A stretch of 64,000 nt of DNA from contig BLSF01000082.1 of NCBI GenBank assembly GCA_012862575.1, positions 1-64,000 on the forward strand. Direction: 5' to 3'. The notes under the pieces were generated by a model that did not search any database, was not told the DNA's origin, and saw only the letters and a program-made list of their open reading frames with translations. Each line of letters starts with the position of its first letter. Position 1 is the first letter of the stretch. A program made the position numbers and the translations under genes. This document shows positions 1 through 10,570 of this stretch, one piece after another. This DNA is from Parietichytrium sp. I65-24A (lineage: Eukaryota > Sar > Bigyra > Thraustochytrida > Thraustochytriidae).

Positions 1-484
1 GATCGGCGGAAGTATTTGCCCAGATCTTATTCGTCCGCTCTCTTGTGCTCTCCGACACATCCATACTTTCTAACTTCTCCATAACAGCTTTCAGACCCCC
101 TTGCTCAAGTTTTCCGTACCTTTCCTCAAAGTTAATGACACTTTGCAGCTGAGACCCTTTAAATACGAGTACATTCGCCCTCTCCGCAATATAAAAACGA
201 ACAGTAACCACTACTTGTTGCGACTCTGCATTTAATGCTCGTGCCTCTGCTCTTTCGCGGCCTGCTCTTTCCTGTTCCGCTAACACCTCCAGCTCCTTCA
301 CTCTCTGCATCAACCTCTCTATGTTGTGTCCATTTCCTTCAAGGCTATTGGAAGGTGTAGGCGGGGGTGGGACGTCGGTAGAGCTCAATGTTCTGGCACC
401 TTCGCTCTTTGGGGCTTGCCCGCGGCTGCCACGACCTGAAGCTGCGCCGCTGAAGCGCCGAACACCTCCAATGATCCGACGCAT
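1..484 (-). CDS. Hypothetical protein, N-terminal part, cut by the left edge
   Basis: An open frame of 161 codons starts at an ATG (482-484, minus strand) and is still open at base 1, so the 3' end is missing. An in-frame TGA lies a few codons upstream, so this is the first possible ATG. The first ~20 residues (MRRIIGGVRRFSGAASGRGS) are Arg-rich, hold no acidic residue and could be a mitochondrial targeting peptide (inference). A Pro/Ser linker with PPPPTP follows, then a charged helical stretch (residues ~55-85, rich in Glu, Arg, Ala and Gln) that looks like a short coiled coil. After it comes FYIAERANVLVFKGSQ and more helix. I do not recognise the family. The next gene at 1801 is divergent, so the 485-1800 gap should hold its promoter. 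Confidence 0.6.
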   Translation of the reverse strand, partial: MRRIIGGVRRFSGAASGRGSRGQAPKSEGARTLSSTDVPPPPTPSNSLEGNGHNIERLMQRVKELEVLAEQERAGRERAEARALNAESQQVVVTVRFYIAERANVLVFKGSQLQSVINFEERYGKLEQGGLKAVMEKLESMDVSESTRERTNKIWANTSAD

Positions 485-553
485 CTCGCGTTTCCTTCAA
501 GGCTCACAAAGGCTCTCCCTCCCGGTCTGTCTGTCTCGCCCTCTTTCTTCGTT

Positions 554-629
554 CCCTCTGTGGGCGTGCGTCGCTATTCGCATTCTCTTTCCTCGCTCCC
601 TCTGTGGGTGTGCGTCGCTATTCGCATTC
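554..629. repeat. 32-bp direct repeat, two copies
   Basis: Copies at 554-585 and 598-629 differ at one base (C/T) and are offset by 44 bp. Both lie just upstream of the left-edge minus-strand gene, so they may fall in its 5' UTR or promoter. Confidence 0.85.
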
Positions 630-1016
630 CCGCGCACGCACACTCTCGCTGGAGAAATTGCACCTTAAGGCGAAATAGGGTTTAAAGATAGGGTTGAGTG
701 AACATCACAGCGTTGAGGAATGTTCGGTCTTGACTGTGAGTACTAGTACGTACGTACGTACTCACGTCTGTACCCGTATCACACGCTCGCGCACAAAGTT
801 TGATCTACACATGCTTGTCAACTGTCGGAGAGGCTCTCGGATTCAGCTTGCTCCCTGCCCCTCTCAGCAGTCAGTCAAGCCCACCTCTTGAGTCTCCTGA
901 GCGTGAGCACCCCCGTCGGTTTCGTGCAGAGCAAATTGAGTTTAGATTACTCTAGGAATGAGCGATAATGAACACCTGAATTCTGAATTCTGAAAACCTT
1001 GCCGTGGGAGCGTGGA

Positions 1017-1192
1017 TGTCTGTCCAAGTCTTAGGAGTTTCATTCTTGCCAACTCTTTGTACGTGCGGTTCTTGCGAGCTTAGCGGGACCATAACACTTA
1101 CTACGATAGTGAAGAAGAGATGGAGTTATCGTTCCACTTATTTACGCTCACTGTCTGTCCAAGTCTTAGGAGTTTCATTCTTGCCAACTCTT
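1017..1192. repeat. 41-bp perfect direct repeat, two copies
   Basis: Copies at 1017-1057 and 1152-1192 read TGTCTGTCCAAGTC...CCAACTCTT and are identical across 41 bases, offset by 135 bp. The DNA between them is unrelated. They lie 600-800 bp upstream of the lectin start. No coding function is evident. Confidence 0.85.
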
Positions 1193-1800
1193 CGGAGATC
1201 TTTGGAGTTTTGTTCTTGTGCCAGTCAACACAATCAACTCATTGTCTGTTGATTGCATTTGTTTCTCCTTGGCTGTGCCAATCACGTGGCAAGTTCTGCA
1301 GCAGGGCGAGCATGCGATGCCTGCTTTGTTTTGGTGACAGCTGCCAGCTATCTGTGCCGGGTTCTCCATTCTGGCAGCCTTCAAAAGTCTTAGCAGAAGA
1401 CGAAGGGGGAAGAGCATATATCCCCCGGAGGAAGGAGGAAATCGGAATCTCCTGATTTCACCATGCTATCCTCATTCACGAAGGACCATGCAAGTATTAC
1501 AAAATTCAAGTCACCCTAGAGTACTCGACCCTGACAGTACGGTGCACATTCCTCCACCCTGACCAGTAACTCTTAATTCAGTGGAAAAAGGAAAAAAGAA
1601 ACACATAATAAAAAGATCGCTCGGGCGTTTCGCTGGGGGTTTTATTATCGAATTCAGTCTAAGCACTGCTATTGGGTTGCCTCATGGCAATCTCTTCGCT
1701 TTCTCACCACAGAACGACTCGTAAAACACAGAGATCAGACACTGGCAGACACCAAACGCAAACGCAAGAGAAGGAAAAAGAGCAAGAAAGGAACGACAAC

Positions 1801-2547
1801 ATGAAGCTATTCAAGGCATCGGTAGTTGGGCTGGCACTGACTTATGTGGCGGCTGATGATTGCAGTGACAAGTGTGTGATGGACCTCAAGTCACCACTTT
1901 GCGGGACCAATGATGAGTTTTACTTCTCCAAGTGCGAATTGGAGTGCCATGGCGCGCAAGTTGCAGAGTCGAACGAAAAGTGCGCTGCCAAGCTGACCCG
2001 CTTGGCTGAGGAGGCCAATGCCAAAGCCGGGCCGCAAGAAGAGGAGGAGATCGAGGGGTCACATGAGGCACATGAGGACGATGAGAGCGAGTCCAAGGGA
2101 AAGAACACTTTGTTGGCAGAGATCAGCAGCAACCTGCGATCATCTGCATCTGTGCATACCAGGAAGGGTTCTCGACTCAGCACTTATTTCCGTCTGAATA
2201 ATATATGCATGAAGCACAACACGGGCTCGTGGAACAACTGGAACGTGTTCGGCACCACGTGCAAATATGAGGACACACAAAGATGGTACGCCGATGGCGC
2301 TTCAATCAAGAGCGATTGGCATAGTGGCATGTGCCTTGACTATCACCCGAACCAAAACGTGTACTTGGCAACTTGCCATGGGCGCTCGAACCAAAAGTGG
2401 TACTATGTTTCCCAAACGAGACAGATTAAATCGTACCAAGATTCGTCGAAGTGCTTGGACTACAACTACAGCAACGGTGATATCTACATGCACAATTGCC
2501 ACAGTGGAGCCAACCAACAGTGGGACCGGCCATCTGGGTTTTGGTAA
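1801..2547 (+). CDS. Secreted Kazal-domain / ricin-B-type beta-trefoil lectin protein
   Basis: 248 residues. The frame is open upstream to 1672, but the ATG at 1801 gives a clean signal peptide (MKLFKASVVGLALTYVAA), so I start there. Residues ~20-62 are a Kazal-like Cys-rich module (DDCSDKC, PLCGTNDEFYFSKCELEC), a fold typical of serine-protease inhibitors. Residues ~80-120 are an acidic linker (EEEEIEGS, EDDESES). Residues ~125-248 look like one beta-trefoil of the ricin-B lectin type. It shows three QxW-type motifs (DTQRWY, SNQKWYY, ANQQWDR), one per lobe, and paired Cys in each lobe. The predicted product is exported and could bind a glycan while inhibiting a protease; both activities are inferred from the folds. 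It is intact and intron-free, and no enzymatic toxin chain is attached. Confidence 0.85.
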   Translation: MKLFKASVVGLALTYVAADDCSDKCVMDLKSPLCGTNDEFYFSKCELECHGAQVAESNEKCAAKLTRLAEEANAKAGPQEEEEIEGSHEAHEDDESESKGKNTLLAEISSNLRSSASVHTRKGSRLSTYFRLNNICMKHNTGSWNNWNVFGTTCKYEDTQRWYADGASIKSDWHSGMCLDYHPNQNVYLATCHGRSNQKWYYVSQTRQIKSYQDSSKCLDYNYSNGDIYMHNCHSGANQQWDRPSGFW

Positions 2548-3495
2548 ACTTCTGGCTCCAAAGACTTTTTGAGGGTTTCGTATCGCCATGCGCTGAACCA
2601 TACAGCTAGTTTTTTGTATGAGCATGGAAGACATCCTTCAAACCATGTCGAATACATGTGGTGCCGTCTTCAAGCTTGAAAGTTTTAGTCCCATTCCAAA
2701 AAAAAAAATTGAAGGCATACCATCAATTTGGAATGGCTTTGGCGGGGAGGAAATCTCCATCGTCATTGAAAGCGGTTGCCTCCTCAAAAATACCACCTGC
2801 TGACCTCGCGCCGGCGCCGGCTCTTCGGGATGAAAGTGAATACCTATGGCGCGCGCTTCTTCTTAATTTATCCACCCACCCGCTTCAAGTGAGACTGTGG
2901 ATCTCAAAGGTTCTTCTCCTCATGTCACTCTTACGGCTGGGTCTCCCCCGCCTTCGTCTATTGAAAAGACAGGAGCCAGAGGACTGGGAAGACAAGGATG
3001 CCAGAGACTTTTGGGTCTCGGGACAAACTGAACATCCCTCGATCTCAAAACAGAAAATATAGACGTCCAAGTCTAGCAGAGTATTTACAGCAATGTTTTT
3101 CTTCAGCGCGCGAGCGATTGCTGATGCGAAAAAGGACAGGAGTCAGAGGACTGGGAAGACAAGGATGCCAGAGACTTTTGGGTCTCGGGACGAACTGAAC
3201 ATCTTTCGATCTCAAAACAGAAGATATAGACGTCCAAGTCTAGCAGAATATTTGCAGCAATGTTTTTCTCCAGCGCGCGATCGAGCGATTGCTGATGCGC
3301 CCTAAGCGCCAACAAGACAGTGACCAATACCACTACATAGGATGTGCAAGAAACCGTCAGCCACCATGCCCGACAAAGCTTGCCAGAGGTGCTAAACTGC
3401 AGAAGCGAAATTCGAGGATGTCCAATGCGCAGTCCGGAAACGTAATGAAAGCATCTTTGAAATCAATTTTATAACGAGTATGCATACCAACATTT
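2548..3495. other. Convergent intergenic region between lectin and LRR genes
   Basis: Both flanking genes end here. The region holds LRR exon remnants at 2968-3301 (listed separately). Around 2692-2746 an A-rich segment is flanked by inverted CCATTCCAAA / TTTGGAATGG arms that could form a hairpin near the end of the lectin transcript. Confidence 0.5.
2968..3301 (-). pseudogene. Tandemly duplicated relic LRR exon
   Basis: Two copies of a ~167-bp unit (2968-3134 and 3135-3301) are about 93% alike by eye. On the minus strand each contains ASAIARALKKN-like codons followed by LLDLDVYIF, the core of the LRR exons of the neighbouring gene. The copy at 3135-3301 carries a 4-base ATCG insertion that breaks the frame. 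Both lie downstream of the predicted LRR stop codon at 3496, so they are best read as duplicated exon remnants. They could also be alternative 3' exons: the first copy continues open to a stop at 2885. Confidence 0.6.
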
Positions 3496-6400
3496 TCAAA
3501 ATGGCGCCTTGTTTCTCATCAGAACATCGTCAAGATCTGGATATTCTTCCAAATCGATATCATTGCCACGCCAGTATCTGCTCCCACCAGACCCCCCCCC
3601 CCCAAAAAAAAAAACATGAAAGAATTGAATTGTCAGCCAAGGTGTGCAAAAGGTTGCAAGATTTTGAGAACCGTCTCTTCGAATGGCATGATTCGTACCT
3701 CAAATCGGTCAAGCTAAAGTTTCCTCGCAAACTGCGAGCGAGCAGTAATACACCGTCCTCACCAATCTTGTGATTAAAAAGACTAATTTTTACAACACAT
3801 TTACGTCAGTACAGAACACAAGACAACAGTGAGCGCTCTCTCCAGTTTGACTATCCCCAAAGAGGTGGGTGGCCATGATACATCTGATGAGCAGTGGGCA
3901 GTGCGACACCCGTGTCAAAATCACGCTTACTTTAAATACCTCAACGTGCTGTTCTTCTCTAGTGCGCAACTGAACGCTCTTGCCCCTTCAACGCCACAGT
4001 GCGGCGCCCCATAGCCGGAAGACCCACTTACACTAAGCAAAGCAATGAATTCGTAAGCAAGGAAATTTGCAAAGATGAGCTCTTCAGACCAATGACAATA
4101 ATGAAATCAACACACGTACCCAAGGTGGGTCAAAGTAGTATTCTTCTCGAGCGCAGAAGCGAGCGCTATCACCCCGCTGACGCCAAATTGGTTCATATCA
4201 AGACTATCTCGAAGTACGTTAGTTGGATAATCGGCGGCACTGGAAAGAGTGCAGACGCCTGGCTGGAGAATACTTTCACAAGTTTAAACTTACTCGAGAG
4301 TCGTCAACGACGCGTTTCTCGCCAAACCGCGAGCAAGCGCAACCGCCCCGTCATCACGTATATTACTCCGTTGAAAACTACACAGAGCACGAAATGGTCA
4401 GTTTGCACTTGAACACAAGCATTTTAGCAGAGCCATGACAAGAAAACACGTACACAAGGGTCCTAATCGTGCTGTTCTTTTCTAATGAGTCGCCGAAAGC
4501 TATTGCCGCTGTATCGTTGAGGAGAAAATTCGACCCGAGACTGAAAAACAAATCATATGTCAACCAAAGATATCAGGGCTCGAAAGAAAGAGACAAAGGT
4601 CGTGAACACACGTACTCGATCTCAGTAAGCGCAGTGTTGTTCTCCAACGCGCTTGCGATGGCCGATGCTCCTTCGTCAATGCGATTGGAATCGAGACTGC
4701 ATAGAGCAATAAAGTGACAGGCACAATGTCAGATCATGATCAGCAACGCCATAAACTCCGCACGTCATACCTGACACTCTCTCAACATTTCACATACTTG
4801 AGAGTAGTCAGTGCATTATTCTTCTTCAATGCATGACCGATCGCTGATCCTCCTCCGTTCCCAATTCCATTGTAACTCAAACTAAGAGTAAGTTACCCGC
4901 ACGTCACACCAAAAAGGATTGTCAGTGCTCGTGGAAAACCTCTACACGATATAAAGTCAAATGCAACGCTACACCTACTCAAGAATGCGAAGCGCCTTGT
5001 TGCTCTCCAACGCACGAGCAATCGCTGATGCGCCTGTATCGGAAAGCTCATTAGAGCAAAGACTACACGACGCAATTGTTAGTAAAAATCATGGTTAGTA
5101 CAGATCTTTAAAAACTCAAAAACAGCACAAGGGAAAGCGTACTTTAGCTCCATCAAGACCGTGTTGCTTTCCAAAGAGGAAGCGATTGCTAAACTTCCTC
5201 GTGCGCGAAGCCTGGTATTGCTGAGACTGTTTGAGGGACAATTGAGTGTCAGCAATTTGGGAACAAATGCCATAACAAAGTACATGATGCACCACGAGCA
5301 TACGTACTTGAGTTTCGTCAGCGCAGTTCCATTCTTCAATGCGCGAGCAATCGCCAAGATTCCGGAGTCAAGATCGTTCCATGCAAGGCTTATGAGGCAA
5401 CAAATTGTTAGTCGCAAGTTATAGGCGACCTTCTGTTGCAAACAAAACACACAAACCAAAATGAAGGTTTTATACTCACTCTAAACTCGTCAGCGTAGTG
5501 TTTTGGTTGAGCGCACGACCAATCGCTGAAGCCTCTGCACTGCCGATTCCATTTCTTTCCAGGCTGATCAAACAGTACTCCGTCAGTCAGGAATTGTACA
5601 ACACGTTCTCAATTCAATATGCAATACTTACACGAGAGTTGTCAGTGTGGTATTGACACTCACCCCGTGAGCGATCGCATGAAACCCTACGTGTCCCAAC
5701 AGAGCAGAGCTCAAAAAATTCCGTATCTGATTAACAGTTCTCCGACCTGCCTTCTCGCTCACAAGTTCACACGACTTCAGACTAGGCATATGGTAAACTG
5801 TTAGCTGCACGCGAAACAGAGGGAATGGACCACATACACTACACCAAGCGTCGACGCCAGACGTACTTAAGACTTGTTAAAGACTTGTTCTTCTTCAACA
5901 TGTCACCAATCGCGGAGGCTCCTTCTGTGCTCAATTCATTTTCCTCGAGACTGTTCGTCGCACAGCGATGCGTCAAGATCGATGTGCAAGAAGTCAGAAA
6001 AGTCCGTTCAATCCATGCGGAAAAGTAACGTACGAAAGAATTTTAAGCGTGGTGTTTACACACAACGCACGACAGATCGCCCGTGCATTTGTTCCATCAA
6101 GGCGGTTCACTGCGAGGCTATTTCCAATGAGAACAATGTCAGAAACAAATTTCGCAAGAAAAGTGGCGGGGTCGACGGCGAATTGATAGTCGCAGCAGTC
6201 GGAGGAAAGCCCAATAACAACCGATCTGCCGTACGTCACAGAATCATGGCAAAGTCAACATACTCTAGAAAAGTGAGTGTAGCATTTTTTGATAGTGTTG
6301 CTGCAAGCGTTTTTGCAGCATTAGCCTCAGTATAATTATCTGCAAGACTATATTTGGAAGAAGTCGGTTATAAGAAAAGAGTTAGTTGCTCGGACCCAGT

Positions 6401-7395
6401 TTTGAGTGCGTGCGGATCATAAGAGTCAAAATGTAATCTGACGTACTTGAGACTCGTTAGAGTTTTGTTGTTCCTCAGCCCTTGAGCTATCGCCGAGACA
6501 CATCTTTCGTCCATTGCGCACCCGTGAAAACTAAACGTGTTGTTAGAAAAAAAAAGCACGAATAAGTAAAAACAGCTCTACCCCGTCGCGAAGAGCGGAT
6601 AAATTCGTAATGATCATGCATACTTGAGAGCGGTCAACTTAGTGTTCTTTTCCAGCGCGCGTCCGATTGCTATACCTGCGTCAGGGGTCACCCACTTTAC
6701 TCTCGTGAGACTACAGAATAAAAGCTAAATTGGTGAGTCTAAGGGAGCGTTGGTCACGTCCACACGACCGCAAAGTCAGCACATACCCAAAGTCCGTCAA
6801 GGTAGTGGTCGTTTCCAGAATGCGACCGATTGCCAATGCTGCGTCGACATCAACATACACCAACGTGAGACTATGCATATTTTAAAAAAATAAACAATGA
6901 GCAATTGATGAGCAACAGGGGCAAAAGACGAATCAGATATTGTGTCCCATTCGCAACTGATACTTTCCGATCAAAGAAACTCACCTGAGAGCTCTTAGTG
7001 AGCACTTGCCTTGAAGTCCCTTTGCGAGCGTCATTGGATTAAACTCAGATCCATTCAGACTGTCAGAGAAGAAATTAGGTGTGTCAGGCAGTTGCCACAT
7101 GGCCCATGTTAAGCCTCACTTCACCTGATGTAAAAACTCACTGTAAGTATTCCAGTGTCCTGCTCTCTGCAACATGACAGACGAGTTTTTCCGTGATGTG
7201 ATATTCTCTCTGAGCTTCGAATCTGAGTTCAGAGTCAATACAATTTGTCAGAATCGCGACTACTCCACATCAGACACGCGCGATCACATCTTACTCTACC
7301 GCCTCCGCGCCGCGATCGATCGCCCTACACGCTTCTGCGAGAGTCACCACTTTGTATGGCGCAAGACCATCGAAGGCGCTGCGCTGTAGCTCCAT
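3496..7395 (-). CDS. Multi-exon leucine-rich-repeat protein (RNH1/NLRC3-type LRRs), 22 exons
   Basis: Reconstructed by hand on the minus strand. Exons, 5' to 3': 7395-7295, 7222-7142, 7059-6985, 6870-6787, 6710-6624, 6530-6447, 6347-6264, 6117-6034, 5950-5867, 5709-5632, 5563-5480, 5388-5308, 5226-5143, 5062-4979, 4881-4798, 4696-4616, 4540-4454, 4377-4294, 4203-4120, 4032-3931, 3782-3699, 3577-3496 (TGA). The sum is 1863 nt, 620 residues. Every intron (68-157 nt) is GT...AG and phase 2. Internal exons are 75-102 nt, mostly 84. From exon 3 to exon 21 each encodes one ~28-residue LRR of the form LxxNxIxDxGAxAIAxALxxNTTLTxL. Exon 1 starts MELQRSAF. The terminal exon is acidic (DIDLEEYPDLDD). 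No membrane segment or NACHT domain is seen. The horseshoe fold implies protein binding; partner and function are unknown. Single splice sites need cDNA proof; exon 20 (102 nt) is the least certain. Confidence 0.8.
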
Positions 7396-8235
7396 CTTTC
7401 GTCTCCGACACCAAACTGCCTGCCACCCAGCCCCACGCAACCCAAGCTCTGCGCAATAATGCAGTCACCGCCAGCTGTCTCGCTGTCTCGCTTGCCCCTC
7501 ACAAAGCCGTCGCTATCTACATGCGCTCTCTTCCACTCTTCACTCACTTCCTGCTGCGATACCAATACAACACAACACAACACAACACAACGCAGCAGCG
7601 GTACAAAGCCGATAGCCAATAACCTAATAGCTACCCCCAAGTTCGTGAAGTGTGTGAACAGAGTACTGAGTATCATGAAACTGGACTTCTCCCTCTCTAC
7701 GTTCTCTCCTACTAATTCGCTACTTCGCAGAATGCAGTCCATTTCTTGAGTCAGTGGTATTTGACTTTGGTTGCCGCGAATAGGCGATGTTTTAATACTC
7801 TCCTCTCCTGCCTGTCTTCCAGCGACAGCAAAAGGGACGCACTTCTACGTTCTTCGCAATCTCCCTTTTATTCATTAGTAATGTTCTGATCAGTGAAGAA
7901 AAGATTGGAAAAAAAAGGTGGCACTGCCGGCGAAGAGTCGAAGCTGGGTACTACTATCTCTTAAAGTGTGTACCGCTAGTACGACTTGCTCGCGTGCAGT
8001 GCTGTCTGGATGGGGTCCCATGGTTTCGAAAAGATCTTGTATGAACAGGGTTCAACGTAAACTCGCAAGCGCCGAAAGCAAGCACTTGGTTGAAGCATTT
8101 GAAAATGATCATTCGCATCCGTAACGCTATTCACTGTCAAGAAATTCACCGACTGTGCATTTGGCATTTATGGTCGAGGGAGTAAAGATTTTTTGTTTGT
8201 TTGGAATTTATAATTGCATTTCTTTCATGAACACC
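7396..8235. other. Intergenic region upstream of the LRR gene
   Basis: No supported gene. It holds an (ACAAC)n microsatellite at 7567-7591. Open frames here show no recognisable protein pattern. It should contain the LRR promoter and the 3' end of the gene at 8236. Confidence 0.45.
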
Positions 8236-10077
8236 TCAAGGTTGCATCGAAAACACTTGCCTCAACTTGCGCGCAGACTTGCGGGCAAATGCGCTGAGCC
8301 GGCGCCCTGCACCTCCTGATTCGTTCGATGTTTCGAATGCTATTTGACCAAGCTGAAGATGATCACCAGGCGCAACAGGGCGTTTGATATCGAGGCGAAT
8401 GCTTTGCAGGGCAAGAGGGGGGGTTATGTCAAACGGCACCCACTCCCATCGCTCCAGGAAGGGGCAAGCCTTCACGTTTACTAGCTCGACGTTCAGGCCA
8501 TCGCTGGTGACGCCATGTATCTGAAACACAGCTGGATCTCGTCGCGGATAATCATTTGCGCTACGAAGCCAGATTGTCGAGATTAGTTGATGTGGATCAA
8601 ACGTTGCTTCAATCCAAGACGAGCAGCCATGCGGATGTAGCCACTTATCATGCGGGCCGGTGGAGCTTTGTAAAAGCTTGCTTAGATCTTGCTTCCCATG
8701 CCCTCTGTGAGCCGCCTTTAGACATACCACAGAAGATGGAACCAAGCACAATTCATTTGGTCTCTCACGAGGCGACGCGCTCTCATCTTCGCGGGGCAAT
8801 GAGATGCCCTCTGCGGTCCCACACCTGCCTGTAACACCGCAGAAGTCAAATAATTTCGTTGCCATTTGAGTATTGAACTTCACATTTGTGTCGTCTTCAA
8901 GCATTCCCCACAAAGCTGCTCGGACGTCATCACCTTCAGCAAGCAAGCCAAGGGTGCGGGCAACATCTGCCAAGTCCCGCGTGAGAGCATCGGAGTCAGT
9001 GTGCTCCACCAAGCCGGTCGTTAAGGCCGTTACGAGGCGGGGCAGGAAAAAATCTTCCTGAAAGTAACTAAAATATTGCGCCAGGTATTTTGCAAAGGCA
9101 GCACGCTTTGTTGCATTCTTGGCCGCGGGATTTATGACTTGATGGCCAAAAGAGCTGGTAAGCTGCCCAGCTGACCAAATAAATGAGTGACCTGGAATGC
9201 GACGAGCAATTTGCCTATGTCTTATAAAATTTGCTTGGACACCACTGCACATTGTCCAATCCATCCCCAGACTTTCCGGGGCCCAGAGTTTGCCTAAAGG
9301 GACTCCAGTCGCAAGCACGTCCAGGCCGCCTTTTGCCTCGTCGGACCAGCAGGGCAGGCGGTCGAGCACCACCCCTGTTGACGCCTGAAGACCGGCCAGA
9401 AAAGTAGACATTCCATGTACGTCGAGGTCGATGGAAACGTTGCCTGGGTTGGCTATACAAGAACAGTATGCGCGGCAAGGCTCCATGAAGGTCGACTTCG
9501 CGGCACGGGCCTTCACATCCTCGATAAATGTCTTGGAAGCCGCGAGAATTCTCGCAGCTGGCTCCTGCTCCTCCGAAAGTCTCGTCTGCTCAACGTTGCA
9601 GAACCCGATGATGCTTGAGAAAACGGCCTTCTTTCGAGCCAAGCACTCTCGACTGGCTCGAGCCATCAGACCGCAGATGAGCGAGAGACCGGATCCCGAC
9701 TCGTTTTCCAACAGCCTTTCAAGGGCACAAAGCAGATATGGCCTTTCCCAAGACAGTTGGTCATAGTAGGTTGTCATATCGGACAGAAAGTAGGAGCGCA
9801 CTCTGTATCCGTTGTCATCAGTAACTTCACTCTCGCCCACGAAAAAGTCCACTTGGTCGTCCGCCACGCTAAAACCCTTCTTGACAATCTCTCGCATGAT
9901 CTCGTATTCGCTGCTTTGGCACGGCGCCCGCGCAAGCACTTTCAATTTATCGCGAAGCGGGCTCGAGCCCATCAGCTCTGGCGAGACGCACACTTGCGGC
10001 AGCGTTTCCCTATACTCGGGCAAAACGTCCTGCCCCGTCGGCCGAGCTGGAAACTGCCCATCTTGCTCGTCTTCCAT
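8236..10077 (-). CDS. Unknown 613-residue protein with a discoidin-like C-terminal domain
   Basis: Single-exon frame. The longer frame begins with GTG at 10092; the first ATG is at 10077 (MEDEQDGQF). Residues ~1-430 are mostly helical and unrecognised. The C-terminal part (about 460-595: HPHGCSSWIEATFD, ISTIWLRSANDYPRRDP, WEWVPFDITPP, SIRLDIKRPVAPGDH, LQLGQIAFE) reads as a jelly-roll sandwich of the galactose-binding / F5-8-type-C kind. A basic tail (RRLSAFARKSARKLRQ) follows. There is no signal peptide or membrane helix, so it is probably cytoplasmic or nuclear. In other eukaryotes such C-terminal modules often bind peptides or glycans in ubiquitin-ligase or scaffold proteins; here that is only a fold-level guess. 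Confidence 0.75.
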   Translation of the reverse strand: MEDEQDGQFPARPTGQDVLPEYRETLPQVCVSPELMGSSPLRDKLKVLARAPCQSSEYEIMREIVKKGFSVADDQVDFFVGESEVTDDNGYRVRSYFLSDMTTYYDQLSWERPYLLCALERLLENESGSGLSLICGLMARASRECLARKKAVFSSIIGFCNVEQTRLSEEQEPAARILAASKTFIEDVKARAAKSTFMEPCRAYCSCIANPGNVSIDLDVHGMSTFLAGLQASTGVVLDRLPCWSDEAKGGLDVLATGVPLGKLWAPESLGMDWTMCSGVQANFIRHRQIARRIPGHSFIWSAGQLTSSFGHQVINPAAKNATKRAAFAKYLAQYFSYFQEDFFLPRLVTALTTGLVEHTDSDALTRDLADVARTLGLLAEGDDVRAALWGMLEDDTNVKFNTQMATKLFDFCGVTGRCGTAEGISLPREDESASPRERPNELCLVPSSVVCLKAAHRGHGKQDLSKLLQSSTGPHDKWLHPHGCSSWIEATFDPHQLISTIWLRSANDYPRRDPAVFQIHGVTSDGLNVELVNVKACPFLERWEWVPFDITPPLALQSIRLDIKRPVAPGDHLQLGQIAFETSNESGGAGRRLSAFARKSARKLRQVFSMQP

Positions 10078-10570
10078 TCCACTCTCCAACACAACGCTCC
10101 CTGAACGCCCTTGCCTCGGACGGACCCCAAGTCTCTTCGTGATTCAAGGACGCACGCAGCCGCTCCTCCCTCTCCCCTCCAGACTAACTGCACAGCCACT
10201 ACGCCACAAACCTGAGTGAACCTGCAAGTCTCAGTCGCTTGAGTTGCTGAGTCTCAGTCCGAGTCAGTACCAAATACCGTACCACTCACAGTCAGTACGT
10301 GCAAACGCACACATGAATTGACGTAAAGGCTCGGCAACCCAGGGTACTACTGGACGCTGTACTCCTCGGTACTAGTAGCATGTGCCACCATAGTGGGAAT
10401 GGCGTACCGGTGAAGCATGTGTGTGAAGCAGAGCAGAAGCTTGGTTACTTTCTTCGCTACCTTTTGTACTGTTAATTTTTCTAAAGAGAACAAGCGGATG
10501 AAAGCATTTGAGGAATTCATTTCTCGCTTATTGAGCGCAAACAGATTTGTGCGAAAAGAAAACGAGTTGT
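10078..10570. other. Spacer between two minus-strand genes
   Basis: No gene seen. Contains the 5' region of the 8236-10077 gene and the 3' flank of the 10571-13384 gene, with scattered GTACTAGTA-type steps near 10370. Confidence 0.4.

Larger units (their letters stand above)
485..1800. other. Divergent intergenic region with short direct repeats
   Basis: No supported gene. It separates the left-edge gene (minus) from the lectin gene (plus) and should carry both promoters. It contains two sets of direct repeats (listed separately) and a self-complementary stretch at about 738-763 built from GTAC/TAGTAC steps. Confidence 0.5.

Noticed and set aside
1801-2547. Idea that the trefoil lectin is part of a ribosome-inactivating toxin
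   Set aside because: No N-glycosidase A-chain domain is present here; the partner domain is Kazal-like.
10078-10092. Upstream GTG extension of the 613-residue gene
   Set aside because: The extension lacks an ATG; eukaryotic initiation at GTG is unlikely. The same reasoning was used for the CDK, small GTPase, Nudix, poly-Gln and nucleotidase starts.
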